The notes beneath the pieces were generated by a model, which saw nothing but the letters and a program-made list of their open reading frames with translations, ran no database searches and was not told the DNA's origin. Made by a program: the position numbers and the translations under genes. A stretch of 64,000 nucleotides of DNA from a virus. Location of the stretch: the IMG/VR virus record IMGVR_UViG_3300027668_000013, positions 1-64,000 of that record. One strand, 5' to 3'. Of this stretch, positions 1-6,939 are shown piece by piece (position 1 is the first letter of the stretch; every line of letters starts with the position of its first letter).

Positions 1-2
1 TA

Positions 3-65
3 CTACATGTACTCAATGTTTATCATCAAATATTAAAGAGATTAAATATTAAAGAGATTAAATAA
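3..65 (+). CDS. Possible 3' end of an upstream gene (partial)
   Basis: A reading frame that is open from the window edge ends at the TAA at 63-65 and encodes a helix-like tail (LHVLNVYHQILKRLNIKEIK). The other two frames close at 36 and 52, so the assignment is weak. If it is coding, a 16-bp tandem duplication lies inside it. Only the sequence to the left of the window could settle this. Confidence 0.2.
   Translation, partial: LHVLNVYHQILKRLNIKEIK
31..62 (+). repeat. Two exact 16-bp tandem copies
   Basis: The unit tattaaagagattaaa occurs at 31-46 and again, without change, at 47-62. The copies lie upstream of the first complete gene and downstream of, or inside, the possible end of the preceding one. 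A slipped-strand duplication is the simplest reading. A regulatory or origin-type iteron is possible, but two copies are too few to argue for it. Confidence 0.7.
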
Positions 66-186
66 ACTCTCCAAACATATGGCATATACGGGTTGTGTTA
101 ATTCACTGTTCAACTAAATGGAAATCTTTAGTCAGAAGAGCACCATGAGCCTAAGTGTTTGGTTTTTTTAATTTAAAGAAATAATT

Positions 187-405
187 ATGAAAGCAGAAAA
201 CTATACATACTATGAAGTTGAAGTAACAGTAACTAAAAAGATTACTATTTTTTTAGATTTTGATGAATTAGATACTGAATTTACTCCCAAAAACTATACT
301 GTAGAAGATTACGCTATAGATGATGTGGTTAACGGTAGACATTTATCATTAGGGAAAAAAGATATAAATAAAGTAGAAGTAAAAAACATGATAATAAAAA
401 AATAG
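187..405 (+). CDS. Small hypothetical protein, 72 aa
   Basis: This small acidic-then-basic protein has no recognised domain. It opens with alternating beta-type residues (VEVTVTKKITIFLDF) and ends in a lysine-rich tail. The ATG follows an A-rich leader (aaagaaataatt), as at most starts in this window, and the stop lies 4 bases before the SF2 helicase start, so the two are probably co-transcribed. The 120 bases before it hold no convincing gene. Its position at the head of the replication block suggests an early gene, but no function can be proposed. Confidence 0.6.
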   Translation: MKAENYTYYEVEVTVTKKITIFLDFDELDTEFTPKNYTVEDYAIDDVVNGRHLSLGKKDINKVEVKNMIIKK

Positions 406-409
406 AACT

Positions 410-1906
410 ATGAAAACAATGATAAACATACCAGTAGATAAACTGGATACGCAAAGGTATATCCGGCAACTACGGTGTGTAGTTCGTTGGATGAAAGACT
501 ATAATGCTCGTGGCACTATCGAAGCTGCTACAGGCTTTGGTAAGTCTACATTAGGCTTGATTATTAAAGCTAAAATGAAGACGTTTACAACAATGAAGTA
601 CGGTGGTAAAGTTATTATCGTTGTACCTACTACACCTCTTAAAAAACAATGGGAAAACGTAATGAAAGACCTGGGTTTCTATGAAAACATAGAAGTACAT
701 GTTATTAATACAGTTGCGTTATCTAATGGTTTTTATAGAGATACAGATTTACTTATTATTGATGAAATCCATCTAATGGCTGCTGAAAAGTTTTCCAGAA
801 TATTCGAAAGGATTAACTACAGTTGGATATTAGGATTGACTGCAACGCTTAGTCGATTAGATGGTAAAGAAAGACTCCTTAAACGATTTGCTCCTATTTG
901 TGATTCCATTTCACAGAAAGAAGCTATTAGTAAGGGTTGGATTTCTGATTTTATAGAGTTTAATCTTGCTGTTCCTGTCTCAAGAGAGGAAGCAGAAAGA
1001 CAAATGTCTTTAAATAAAGAAGTTCGTTATTTTATGTCCAAGTTTGGCGATTTTAATCTGTTATTATCATGTTTAAAATCTTCAAATGCAAAGCTTTATG
1101 CACAGCAAAACAATTATGACGAGAAAGATGTAATGAAATGGGCTCGTCAAGGTATGCGGGTAATCACAGAGCGTAAAAGACTCTTAGAAATGCCCCAGCG
1201 TAAGATAGATGTGGCGGCTGAACTTATAAAAGAGTTTAGCTTAAAAACTATCACATTTTCTCAAGCTGCTGATTTTGCAGATGCTGTTGCAGCTAAACTT
1301 GGAGACACAGCTTTAACTTATCACTCAAACATGAGCTCAAAAACAATCAAAGTAGATCAAAAGAAGATTTACAAAACAGAAAAAGGAGCTCTGAATAATG
1401 TAGAAAAGTTAAAGTTAAAAGACGGAGTTAGTAAAGTTATGTATTACGAAAGTAAGAAGAAGGACTCCCAGCACGTAGTTAAGTGGAAACAAGAAAAAGT
1501 TTTCGGTGGAAGTACACTTGCTGCAGATGCAATGAGCAAATTCAAAAACAATGAAATCTCCGTATTATGTTCTGCAAAGGCATTGGATCAAGGTTTCGAC
1601 GATCCTTCTGTTAGACTCGGAGTAGATGGTTCACGTTCTATTAATCCTACGCAGCATACGCAAAGGACAGGACGTGTAGCCAGAATCTTTAAGTTAGAAA
1701 ACGGAAAGAATGCCGCTAAAATCTATGTGAATTTATACATTCCCGATTGGAGTGTTCCTAATTCACGAGATGAGAAAAAACTAAGACAATGCCAAGCTAA
1801 AAACTCTGAAAGTGTTGTGTGGGTTGATGATATCAAGGAATTAAAGTTAATGTTAAATCAAATATTAACAGACCGTGAACAAAAACCTAAAACAATTTCA
1901 GTCTGA
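410..1906 (+). CDS. Superfamily 2 DNA helicase (UvsW/XPB-like)
   Basis: This is a complete two-domain SF2 helicase of 498 aa. Domain 1 carries Walker A (ATGFGKST, residues 40-47), a conserved VVPTTPLKKQW motif Ia near residues 71-81, the DEIH Walker B box (118-121) and motif III TAT (144-146). Domain 2 carries an ALDQGFD-type motif V and motif VI QRTGRVAR (418-425). Together they resemble the phage T4 UvsW/XPB group, which remodels forks and recombination intermediates using ATP. It opens the replication-recombination block and is followed by a short gap with a promoter-like element. Helicase assignment is firm; the exact substrate is inferred from family only. Confidence 0.9.
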   Translation: MKTMINIPVDKLDTQRYIRQLRCVVRWMKDYNARGTIEAATGFGKSTLGLIIKAKMKTFTTMKYGGKVIIVVPTTPLKKQWENVMKDLGFYENIEVHVINTVALSNGFYRDTDLLIIDEIHLMAAEKFSRIFERINYSWILGLTATLSRLDGKERLLKRFAPICDSISQKEAISKGWISDFIEFNLAVPVSREEAERQMSLNKEVRYFMSKFGDFNLLLSCLKSSNAKLYAQQNNYDEKDVMKWARQGMRVITERKRLLEMPQRKIDVAAELIKEFSLKTITFSQAADFADAVAAKLGDTALTYHSNMSSKTIKVDQKKIYKTEKGALNNVEKLKLKDGVSKVMYYESKKKDSQHVVKWKQEKVFGGSTLAADAMSKFKNNEISVLCSAKALDQGFDDPSVRLGVDGSRSINPTQHTQRTGRVARIFKLENGKNAAKIYVNLYIPDWSVPNSRDEKKLRQCQAKNSESVVWVDDIKELKLMLNQILTDREQKPKTISV

Positions 1907-1922
1907 AAGTGTTGATAGTACC

Positions 1923-1930
1923 TATCTTTG
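1923..1930 (+). promoter_or_regulatory. TAnnTTTG-type promoter element (candidate)
   Basis: TATCTTTG matches the Bacteroidetes primary-sigma -7 consensus TAnnTTTG exactly and sits in the 60-base gap between the helicase and the next gene, 44-51 bases before that ATG. A good -33 TTG at the usual spacing is not obvious; the nearest candidate, TTTC at 1896-1899, is a little far upstream. It could let the host polymerase transcribe the helicase/primase genes. Confidence 0.4.
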
Positions 1931-1973
1931 AAAATAATATTAACTGCCAATCGGCATAATTTTTAAAGTGAGT

Positions 1974-2561
1974 ATGTTATTCAATATCGAAGAAGATTTA
2001 AACCTCTGTCAAGAGTTAAAACTGACAGCAAGACAATTAATGTTTATTAAAATTCTGTATAGAGATCCTAAGTTGGATAAGAAAGAATGGCGGCTTAAAT
2101 CTTATGAGATGAGCTTGCGATTTCAAGACTTAAGTCCTCTTACTACAGATGAACTAAACGATATGGTTGAAAGAGATATTATAATGGATTTGAACACCGG
2201 AAATGGGAAAATTTATTATGATAGTTTCGAGATTAATCCAAAATACAAGAAAAAGTTCTCTATGAATATCGTATCTTGGGTGTCCGAACTTTTCGACGTA
2301 TATCCAAAGTTCTTCTATATGGAAGGTAGAAGATTCAATGCCATAACAACATCAGAAGATGACATCGCTGAGTGCTATCTGAAAGCCATAGGTAAAAGAA
2401 GAGAAACCCACGAAGAGGTTGTCTCATTAATAAAAGAGGCTGCAGACGATAGTGCTATAACAATGGGTATTGAAAAATTTATTAAAACAAAACATTGGTT
2501 ATCCTTAAAAGTTCTAAAACAAGAATCTAAAAGAATAACAAATGACTCAAAACTCGGATAG
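1974..2561 (+). CDS. Hypothetical replication-block protein, about 195 aa
   Basis: The protein is not recognised. The N-terminal half (LKLTARQLMFIKILY, then DLSPLTTDELNDMVERDIIMDL) reads like a helix-rich or winged-helix module, as in phage replication initiators and helicase loaders. The C-terminal third is helical and basic. A GTG six bases upstream (1968) is an alternative start; the ATG is preferred because nearly every other gene here uses ATG. The 3' end overlaps the DnaB-like helicase gene by 20 bases, which implies translational coupling. A helicase-loader or ssDNA-binding partner role is only a contextual guess. Confidence 0.6.
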   Translation: MLFNIEEDLNLCQELKLTARQLMFIKILYRDPKLDKKEWRLKSYEMSLRFQDLSPLTTDELNDMVERDIIMDLNTGNGKIYYDSFEINPKYKKKFSMNIVSWVSELFDVYPKFFYMEGRRFNAITTSEDDIAECYLKAIGKRRETHEEVVSLIKEAADDSAITMGIEKFIKTKHWLSLKVLKQESKRITNDSKLG

Positions 2562-3615
2562 GCCCAATGTTAAAATACTTGAAAAGTTCTCTTCTGCTCA
2601 TGTAGTAGAAAAGAATTTAAAGTATGTTGACGACAGACGTAAAGGACTAATTAAATCATTAGAAACGAAATTCCCAAGGCTGAATAAGAAACTAATGGGT
2701 GGTATCGAATTAGACACAATAACTTGTGTTGCTGCTTTATCTGGCGCAGGTAAGTCAACAATATCGAAATGTCTACGTGATTCTATTTATGAGCTTAATA
2801 AGAGTGTAAATAGTAAACAATACGTATTCAACTTCGAGATGTTAGCTCACCAGCAAATAGGTAGATCGGTAGTTACTGCTTCTAACAAAAGTCTTAACAA
2901 ATTGTATTCGGTTGATGAACCGCTAAGTGACTCAGAATTTAAGTATCTAAAAAACTATTACGATGGATTAAAAGATCGTGATATAGATTTTATAGAAAAC
3001 GCAGATACTGCAGAAACTATAGCTAACTCAATTGTTTACTATTGGAAGACAGAATGTGAAAAGCAAGGTAAAGTACTGATTTACGAGATTGACCATGCGC
3101 TTTTGACTAAAGGAAGACAGGGTCAAGGCGAGAAGGAACGTATAGATGACTTGATGTATGCTCTAATTGATGTGAAAAAGTATATCGCATCAAACGGAGG
3201 ACATTCAGTAGGAATTATTCTATCTCAAATGAACAGAGAAATACGTAAGATTGACAGGATTGCCAATAAGGAAATGCATAGACCAGACACCTCGTGTCTG
3301 TTCGGTGCTTCTTCTATTGAGATGTGCTGTGATTATATCGTATTCTCTCATATGCCAGGTAAATTAGGAATCAAGGATTATTGTGTTCAAAAGTACCCAA
3401 CAGTAATGTATATTGGAAAAGACAGATTTCATATACCCTATTTCGAACTCGTAAAAAATCGCTCAGGTGAACCTGACATAACTATTCCCATGTGGAATAA
3501 GTTGCACAGATTTGATTTCGACGAAATGGATATAGACGTCTTTAAAGATTTACATGAACAACATTTGGAAACTGGTGAGTGCCACCTTACTCCACAAAAA
3601 TCATTAAAAGTTTAA
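2542..3615 (+). CDS. DnaB/RecA-type replicative helicase
   Basis: This is a 357-aa RecA-fold ATPase corresponding to the C-terminal motor domain of DnaB-family helicases. Visible motifs are Walker A (LSGAGKST, residues 66-73), a Walker B-like strand ending VLIYEIDH (D184, H185), a sensor loop IILSQMNRE (around 225-232) and KNRSGEP (305-311), which matches the arginine-finger strand of DnaB. The N-terminal primase-interaction domain of full-length DnaB is absent or very short, as in many phage enzymes. It overlaps the preceding gene by 20 bases, sits one base before the Sak4-like ATPase, and shares an operon with the primase. Confidence 0.8.
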   Translation: MTQNSDRPNVKILEKFSSAHVVEKNLKYVDDRRKGLIKSLETKFPRLNKKLMGGIELDTITCVAALSGAGKSTISKCLRDSIYELNKSVNSKQYVFNFEMLAHQQIGRSVVTASNKSLNKLYSVDEPLSDSEFKYLKNYYDGLKDRDIDFIENADTAETIANSIVYYWKTECEKQGKVLIYEIDHALLTKGRQGQGEKERIDDLMYALIDVKKYIASNGGHSVGIILSQMNREIRKIDRIANKEMHRPDTSCLFGASSIEMCCDYIVFSHMPGKLGIKDYCVQKYPTVMYIGKDRFHIPYFELVKNRSGEPDITIPMWNKLHRFDFDEMDIDVFKDLHEQHLETGECHLTPQKSLKV

Positions 3616-3616
3616 A

Positions 3617-4345
3617 ATGGATCTACCAACAAAGCCACGTAAAATACTACGTGACAATCCCAAAGAATTAGTAATCTTTGGTAAACCCAAATGCGGTAAA
3701 ACTACAATAACTTCACATCTTACATTAGATGGAGACTGGTTATTATTAGAACTCGAAGACGGTGGTGCAGACTATGTAGAAGCAACTACATTATTTGCAA
3801 AAAGCTTATCTGATATTAAAGAGATAGGTAGCACAATCATGGCTAATGATAAACCATACAGTGGAATTATTGTAGATACTGTAACTAAACTCGAAGAATT
3901 GATAATGCCTCATGCAGCAGCTTTGTACAAGAAAACACCGATGGGTGTTAACTGGCAAGGCTCTGATGTGAGAACTTTACCAAAGGGTTCTGGTTATTTG
4001 TATATGCGACAAGCATTCTTTGAAGTGTTAGACTACATAAGATCGTGGTCTGATAATATTATCTTACTCGGACATTTGTCAGACAAGATGATCGAGAAGA
4101 AAGGCGAGGAAGTATCTGCAAAGGAATTAGACTTAACTGGTAAAATATCATCTTTGACGTGTGCAAGAGCCGATGCTATTGCATATTGTTACAGAAAAGA
4201 CAACCAAACTATTCTTAATTTCAAGAGTAGTGAGGATGTTATTTGCGGTGCAAGGTCTAAGCATTTAAAAGGACAGGAAATAGTGGTTGCCGAGTCCGAT
4301 GAAAAGGGAAATATCACATACAACTGGAATCAGGTTTATATTTAA
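3617..4345 (+). CDS. Sak4/AAA_24-type RecA-fold ATPase
   Basis: The 242-aa protein has a strong Walker A (GKPKCGKTT, residues 22-30) and a Walker B-like strand (GIIVDTVTKLEEL, D87), then a strand NIILLGHLSDK where AAA_24 proteins carry sensor 1. Length and layout fit the phage AAA_24 family, which includes Sak4-type single-strand-annealing recombinases that work with a phage ssDNA-binding protein. It follows the helicase with one base between genes. Two small proteins downstream, one possibly an ssDNA binder, fit that partnership. ATPase assignment is firm; the recombinase role is family-based. Confidence 0.75.
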   Translation: MDLPTKPRKILRDNPKELVIFGKPKCGKTTITSHLTLDGDWLLLELEDGGADYVEATTLFAKSLSDIKEIGSTIMANDKPYSGIIVDTVTKLEELIMPHAAALYKKTPMGVNWQGSDVRTLPKGSGYLYMRQAFFEVLDYIRSWSDNIILLGHLSDKMIEKKGEEVSAKELDLTGKISSLTCARADAIAYCYRKDNQTILNFKSSEDVICGARSKHLKGQEIVVAESDEKGNITYNWNQVYI

Positions 4346-4349
4346 ACCG

Positions 4350-4365
4350 AATTATTAATTTTAAA
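4350..4365 (+). promoter_or_regulatory. AATTATTAA + TTTAAA leader
   Basis: The leader AATTATTAA followed directly by TTTTAAA precedes the ATG at 4377. Similar leaders are found at 9760, 13661 and, on the minus strand, 61914. It could be a translational enhancer or a promoter element; which of these is not decidable from one sequence. Confidence 0.3.
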
Positions 4366-4376
4366 AAGCATAAAAA

Positions 4377-4802
4377 ATGTTCAATTTTCAAGGATTATCA
4401 AAACAAAAGACAGTAGAAAACTTTGACGTAAAAGTATTAGCTGCATCAAGAATTAAGTTAAGTCAAAACGCTAAAAATACTATCAGTTTAACTGATGATA
4501 AGCAAGTATTCTTAGATAAAGATGTAACTACAAATTCTTTCTGGATTGCCGCAGTAGAAGAAAACGGTAAGAAACTTACTTCAACTAACACTTTTGGTCA
4601 TAAAGTATTGAACCAAGCATTAGGAGAAAATACAGAGTGGAAGATTGACATTTTAAATTCTAAAGAACACGATGGTGTTACTTATTTTCCATTATCTTTG
4701 ATAGAAAAGACAGAAGAATCTGTGAAGACAATTACATTGGATAAAGTAGGAAACACTGTAGAAGCTGTAGAATTAGAAACTACGGAAGAAGAAACAGTTT
4801 AG
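4377..4802 (+). CDS. Hypothetical acidic-tailed protein, 141 aa
   Basis: No named domain is recognised. The body (residues about 1-110) looks beta-rich, and the last 30 residues are strongly acidic (ending TTEEETV), as in many ssDNA-binding proteins that recruit partners through an acidic tail. It lies between the Sak4-like ATPase and another small protein and is followed at once by a strong intrinsic terminator, suggesting that this transcript is made in high amounts. Its leader contains the AATTATTAA motif. An ssDNA-binding or replication accessory role is possible but not shown. Confidence 0.6.
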   Translation: MFNFQGLSKQKTVENFDVKVLAASRIKLSQNAKNTISLTDDKQVFLDKDVTTNSFWIAAVEENGKKLTSTNTFGHKVLNQALGENTEWKIDILNSKEHDGVTYFPLSLIEKTEESVKTITLDKVGNTVEAVELETTEEETV

Positions 4803-4817
4803 TAAAAATAGTATTAT

Positions 4818-4854
4818 GAGACTTTCAATATAACGTTGGAAGTCTCTTTTTTTT
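4818..4854 (+). terminator. Rho-independent terminator
   Basis: The hairpin pairs GAGACTTTC (4818-4826) with GGAAGTCTC (4838-4846): nine pairs including one G-T, with an 11-base loop, followed by eight T residues. It ends the helicase-ATPase transcript before the next small gene, although read-through is likely since the same-strand genes continue. Confidence 0.85.
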
Positions 4855-4884
4855 CAAAAATTTTAATAAATAAAAACAAAAATT

Positions 4885-5484
4885 ATGTTCGATTTTTCAA
4901 ACGAAGATTACACTGGCGAAAACAAGTTCGCAGAGATTAACCCAGGATTAAATGTTCCTGCAATTTTAGAAAAAGTAAGTGTTAATGACGAATCTGGAGA
5001 TTTAATTTTCTCTTTTAAAGGTAGTCAAGCTGGAAACACAGGAAGTTTTAATCACAGAGTATGGGCTAATAACTTTGATCCTGAACATGAGTATTACAAC
5101 AAAGATAGAGCAATAAGAACTATAAACTCTACTAAGCATATTTTAAAAGCGTTTTTACACGTTGATAAAGTAGATGCAATTAAGTCTAAAGACTGGTTGG
5201 GTTTTGCTAAAAGTATTGAAACAGCTATGGTTGAAAAAGTTTTTAAAGACAAAGAACTAAAACTAAAGATTGTTCTTAATAACTCAGACAAAGCTATATT
5301 CCCTACATTTCCAGACTTTATTTCGTCAAGCATGATGCCAAAAACATTTAGACTTAACGCAAAGGTAAATCCTAACACAGGTCAGCCATATGAGAGAATT
5401 ACGCCAGTTGAAATGGGAGGTAATGCAACAGAAAGTTTTGATGCAATCGCAACTAATGATGCACCAACACCTAAATTTGGATAA
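4885..5484 (+). CDS. Possible ssDNA-binding protein, 199 aa
   Basis: The N-terminus (MFDFSNEDYTGENKFAEI, then NPGLNVPAILEKVSV) follows a pattern common in phage replication proteins: a short lead, then a beta-rich fold with the G-x-N-x-x-x-L-x-x-V start of an OB-like barrel. The C-terminus is flexible (ending DAPTPKFG). The gene sits between the Sak4-like ATPase and the primase and has its own upstream terminator and A-rich leader. ssDNA binding is inferred from this context and pattern only. The stop codon overlaps the primase start (TAATG). Confidence 0.5.
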   Translation: MFDFSNEDYTGENKFAEINPGLNVPAILEKVSVNDESGDLIFSFKGSQAGNTGSFNHRVWANNFDPEHEYYNKDRAIRTINSTKHILKAFLHVDKVDAIKSKDWLGFAKSIETAMVEKVFKDKELKLKIVLNNSDKAIFPTFPDFISSSMMPKTFRLNAKVNPNTGQPYERITPVEMGGNATESFDAIATNDAPTPKFG

Positions 5485-6614
5485 TGATTGAATTTTTACC
5501 AGACATAGATAAACAGTACATACTAAAACATGTTTCTGAAGAAGAAATCTATAAAAGGTATTTCAATCTTGACGTTTCGTTTGAAGGGGGAGCAAAGTTT
5601 TGTTCCCCTTTACGAAGCGACAGAAATCCCACCTGTAATTTTTTCAGACATCGTAATTCAAAAGAAATCTATTTAAAAGACCACGCAGGTCATTTTGTAG
5701 GTAATTGTTTTGATGCGGTAATGGTTTATTATGGATGTACTTTTATGAAAGCATTGCTAATAATAGCAGATGATTTCGAATTAACTAAAACGAATGTTGA
5801 ACGAATGCCTATCAAACATCAGTTGGTAGAAAGAGAAAAATCAGAAATAAAGTTTATAAAAAGAAATTGGAATCAAGAAGATAATGATTATTGGAAAAGT
5901 TATGGCATAAGTGAAGAACTGTTAGAATACTTTAATGTATACGCAGTTCAGAATGTATTTTTGAATGGAAATTTAATGTATACGTATCATAAATCAAACC
6001 CGGCATATGCATATATGTTTGGTGATGATGATATTAAAATATATTTCCCTAAAAAGAAAGAAAATAGATTCATTTGCAATACTTCCGTTACTCAAGGATA
6101 TAAACAGCTTCCCGACAAAGGCAAAATGCTTATAATAACTAAAAGTATGAAAGACATATTAGTCTTATACAACTTAGGTTATTCTGCAATAAGCTTTCAA
6201 AGCGAAACTAAATATATATCCGAAGAACAATATGATGATCTGAAAAATAGATTCGATGAAATTTATTCTCTTTATGATTTTGACCTAACTGGTATTAGAT
6301 CGGCTAATAAAATGAGAAAACTATATGGAATACCCGCATTATTCTTCACCAATGGTAGATTTGGAAAAGAGGATTTTCGTGCCAAAGATGTGTCAGACAA
6401 AATCCAGTTCATATTACACAATACACTCAAGTTATCGGATGTTAGCAGAGAGATACAACGCACAAAAAGGTTATTTATCTCAAGCAACAATGCTGCGTAT
6501 AGTAGCTTCTCACACATCTCGAAACAGAAAAAACTTAATGAATCCATTGAGCCCAGACGAGGTAACGAAAATGAAGGATTTCTACAAGGAATGGATGATT
6601 CCTGTCCCTTTTAG
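5484..6614 (+). CDS. DnaG-type primase (zinc finger + TOPRIM)
   Basis: The 376-aa protein begins with a CHC2-like region (FCSPLRSDRNPTCNF, with C40 and C51, and C75 further on) resembling the zinc-binding module of bacterial-type primases. The TOPRIM domain follows: a GKMLIITKSMKD strand near residues 213-224 and an acidic YDFDLTG motif near 263-269 for metal binding. The TKS(M/L)KD variant of the first TOPRIM motif is common in phage primases. The enzyme would make RNA primers for the DnaB-like helicase encoded upstream. The C-terminal 60 residues are unlike known primases and overlap the next gene in another frame. Confidence 0.75.
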   Translation: MIEFLPDIDKQYILKHVSEEEIYKRYFNLDVSFEGGAKFCSPLRSDRNPTCNFFRHRNSKEIYLKDHAGHFVGNCFDAVMVYYGCTFMKALLIIADDFELTKTNVERMPIKHQLVEREKSEIKFIKRNWNQEDNDYWKSYGISEELLEYFNVYAVQNVFLNGNLMYTYHKSNPAYAYMFGDDDIKIYFPKKKENRFICNTSVTQGYKQLPDKGKMLIITKSMKDILVLYNLGYSAISFQSETKYISEEQYDDLKNRFDEIYSLYDFDLTGIRSANKMRKLYGIPALFFTNGRFGKEDFRAKDVSDKIQFILHNTLKLSDVSREIQRTKRLFISSNNAAYSSFSHISKQKKLNESIEPRRGNENEGFLQGMDDSCPF

Positions 6615-6939
6615 AGATGTATCTGGAAAACATCTTTCACTTGGAGATGTAATATACCGAATTGATTATAATAGACTTGTGTTATCAGTTGTTAGTAGAA
6701 TGACAGAAAGTGGCACTTTAACCTTTTTAGAATGTTATTACCCATTATGGGGAAAACAATCAGAAGGAGCACCTACAACTTATAATTACACTGAAGATGG
6801 AATACCTACTGAAAAAGTAGTAAGAACAGAAGGTCATAGTTCTGGTTATGATTCATCTAAGTATATTAAAATAGAAAAGAACGCATTAAGTGAGTTTCAA
6901 AAGAAGCTTATCAAAGACAAACTAAAAATTACAATTTAA
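6538..6939 (+). CDS. Hypothetical protein, about 133 aa
   Basis: No domain is recognised. The frame is open from at least 6325; candidate starts are 6439, 6538 and 6571. The start at 6538 is preferred because it has an A-rich leader (gaaacagaaaaaactta) like neighbouring genes, although 6571 has a GAGG about ten bases upstream. Any of these overlaps the primase tail, by 77 bases for the chosen start. The body (VPFRDVSGKHLSLGDVIYRI, then VLSVVSRMTESGTLTFLECY) suggests a small beta barrel. The stop overlaps the rIIA-like start (TAATG). Confidence 0.5.
   Translation: MNPLSPDEVTKMKDFYKEWMIPVPFRDVSGKHLSLGDVIYRIDYNRLVLSVVSRMTESGTLTFLECYYPLWGKQSEGAPTTYNYTEDGIPTEKVVRTEGHSSGYDSSKYIKIEKNALSEFQKKLIKDKLKITI

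Noticed and set aside
95-175. tRNA-like stretch with GTTCAACTA and a four-pair TCTT/AAGA stem-loop
   Set aside because: No acceptor stem, D-arm or correct anticodon-loop U33 can be drawn on either strand, and the T-loop-like piece lies on the wrong side of the supposed anticodon arm.
5094-5378. Minus-strand frame inside the possible ssDNA-binding protein gene
   Set aside because: It is an antisense shadow with no start signal and no neighbours on that strand in the early block.
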